Shown here one piece after another: positions 5,301 through 6,257 of a stretch of 6,257 nucleotides of DNA. Each line of letters starts with the position of its first letter. Positions within the stretch are counted from its first letter, which is position 1. The notes under the pieces are model-generated. The model saw only the letters and a list, made by a program, of their open reading frames with translations. It was not told the origin of the DNA and searched no databases. The position numbers and the translations under genes are program-made. The DNA is taken from contig JAQVME010000088.1 of assembly GCA_028703745.1 (NCBI GenBank), forward strand, positions 1 to 6,257, in the 5' to 3' direction. This DNA comes from Clostridia bacterium. GTDB lineage: Bacteria; Bacillota; Clostridia; Christensenellales; DTU072.

Positions 5301-6257
5301 ATGAGTACAGAAACAAGAGAGAATAATTCCGCCGAGGACGTTTCGCTAGATCTGCAAGTGGAGAAAGTCAAACACAAGGCGGCGAAAAAAACCAGAATTA
5401 GAAAGAGCATAGTATATTCGGTCTTCATACTTTTGAATGTGCTGGTCATACTTGTCGTGCTTTTGCTCGAAAACAAATCCGGCAACGTCATTGCCGGCAA
5501 AGAGGTTTTGCGCACGGCAGGAGAGAATTTTCCTTACACTGCAATAGTTTTTGCAATCTTCTTTGTGCAGGTAGCTGCCGATACCGTGTCATTGTATTTT
5601 TTGTTGAAGCAATCCGGAAAAAAAGATTTTGTGCTTTCGCTCAGAACCTCAATAATAGGTAAATATTACGACAAGTTGACTCCGTGGTCAACCGGGGGAC
5701 AGCCTTTGCAAATGGCGTATATGAGCTCTCACGGCGTTGATGTGCCCACGGCTTGCGCCATACCCCTGGCAAAATCGTTAATAAAGGTTATTACGGTAGG
5801 CGCGGCAGTGCTGCCGGTGTTTATATTCAGCGGCATCAGGGTAAACGTTTATGCTATGGTTGCGGCGTATATAAGCGTATGCTGCGGCGCGCTCATTCCC
5901 GTGCTGATGATAGTTTTTGTGCGGCATCCCGAGTGGGGACAACGCTTCACAAGGTGGCTGATTAGACTGCTTTGCCGCATGAAGATAGTCAAGGATTATG
6001 ACGCGCTCTATGCAAAGTTCTCCGTGCTCGTCGACAACTTTTTGAAGGGCATGGGTTATCTCAGCACCCATAGAAAAATGTTGCTCATCGTCGGGCTTAT
6101 GACTCTGATTGACGTTGCAGCAATAAACACTATTCCGTATTTCATAATGAAGGCTTTCGGATACCCAAACGTAGATTTCTGGTACATATTCGTGCTTTGT
6201 CTTTTTGTCAGCTACGCTTCGTATTTCGCGCCGTCACCGGGCGCCGCGGGAGTGGCG
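5301..6257 (+). CDS. Flippase-like membrane protein, LPG synthase TM family, 3' end outside window
   Basis: The frame is open to the window edge, giving the first 319 residues. Numbered from 5301, a basic cytoplasmic N-terminus (EKVKHKAAKKTRIRK) precedes hydrophobic segments at about 37-57, 77-102, 151-177, 184-207, 259-283 and 292-310. Family hallmarks are DKLTPWSTGGQPLQM (124-138) and, at the truncated end, FAPSPGAAGVA, matching the P-x-PG-x-x-G motif of the lysylphosphatidylglycerol synthase TM / UPF0104 family. Members flip or move lipids or polyprenyl-linked glycans; in MprF this domain pairs with an aminoacyl transferase, whose presence cannot be judged here. Starts at 5283 and 5292 are also in frame; I chose 5301 because it lies just downstream of the predicted promoter, but no ribosome site supports any of them. 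The frame holds no stop, and its codon use resembles its neighbours. Confidence 0.87.
   Translation, partial: MSTETRENNSAEDVSLDLQVEKVKHKAAKKTRIRKSIVYSVFILLNVLVILVVLLLENKSGNVIAGKEVLRTAGENFPYTAIVFAIFFVQVAADTVSLYFLLKQSGKKDFVLSLRTSIIGKYYDKLTPWSTGGQPLQMAYMSSHGVDVPTACAIPLAKSLIKVITVGAAVLPVFIFSGIRVNVYAMVAAYISVCCGALIPVLMIVFVRHPEWGQRFTRWLIRLLCRMKIVKDYDALYAKFSVLVDNFLKGMGYLSTHRKMLLIVGLMTLIDVAAINTIPYFIMKAFGYPNVDFWYIFVLCLFVSYASYFAPSPGAAGVA

Noticed and set aside
5234..5515. 93-residue minus-strand open frame
   Set aside because: It overlaps the N-terminus of the flippase-like gene, whose frame stays open for over 900 bases and carries family motifs.

Overview
The window looks like a chromosomal segment from an uncultured or little-studied low-to-mid-GC Clostridia-type Firmicute. 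The grounds are strong AGGAGG-type ribosome sites, tightly packed plus-strand genes, TTG start usage, a PadR regulator with a membrane partner, and the rsmD/coaD/coiled-coil neighbourhood that I recall from anaerobic Firmicutes. The assignment is inference; no rRNA or other taxonomic marker is present. All genes supported here lie on the plus strand. I see no mobile element, CRISPR array, tRNA or rRNA.

Left block, 1-3985: a run of genes with gaps of at most about 32 bases and two start/stop overlaps, ending at a clear intrinsic terminator (3996-4021). It holds the C-terminal part of a phenylacetate-CoA ligase (PaaK-like), a tandem ACT-domain protein, alanine racemase (alr), 5-formyltetrahydrofolate cyclo-ligase, one polypeptide that joins the 16S rRNA methyltransferase RsmD to the coenzyme A enzyme CoaD, and a small coiled-coil protein. 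The first two genes probably belong to aromatic acid / 2-oxoacid CoA chemistry. The rest are housekeeping: D-alanine for the cell wall, folate repair, ribosome modification and CoA synthesis.

Middle block, 4056-5227: a two-gene PadR module. A near-consensus promoter with an extended -10 is overlapped by an ATGT-N8-ACAT dyad of the PadR operator type. It is followed by a 113-residue PadR repressor and, overlapping its end, a membrane protein with a soluble helical N-terminus and six predicted membrane segments arranged as three repeated hairpins.

Right block, 5228-6257: an intergenic stretch with a perfect 11-base inverted repeat flanking the -35 box of a good predicted promoter. It is followed by the start of a multi-spanning flippase-like protein (lysylphosphatidylglycerol synthase TM family) that runs off the window.

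Most of the window is ordinary core genome. The points that deserve a second look are the linker-free RsmD-CoaD fusion, the alanine racemase that has no ATG/GTG/TTG at its proper N-terminus, and the two dyad-bearing promoters. I found no convincing evidence of an undescribed multi-gene system.
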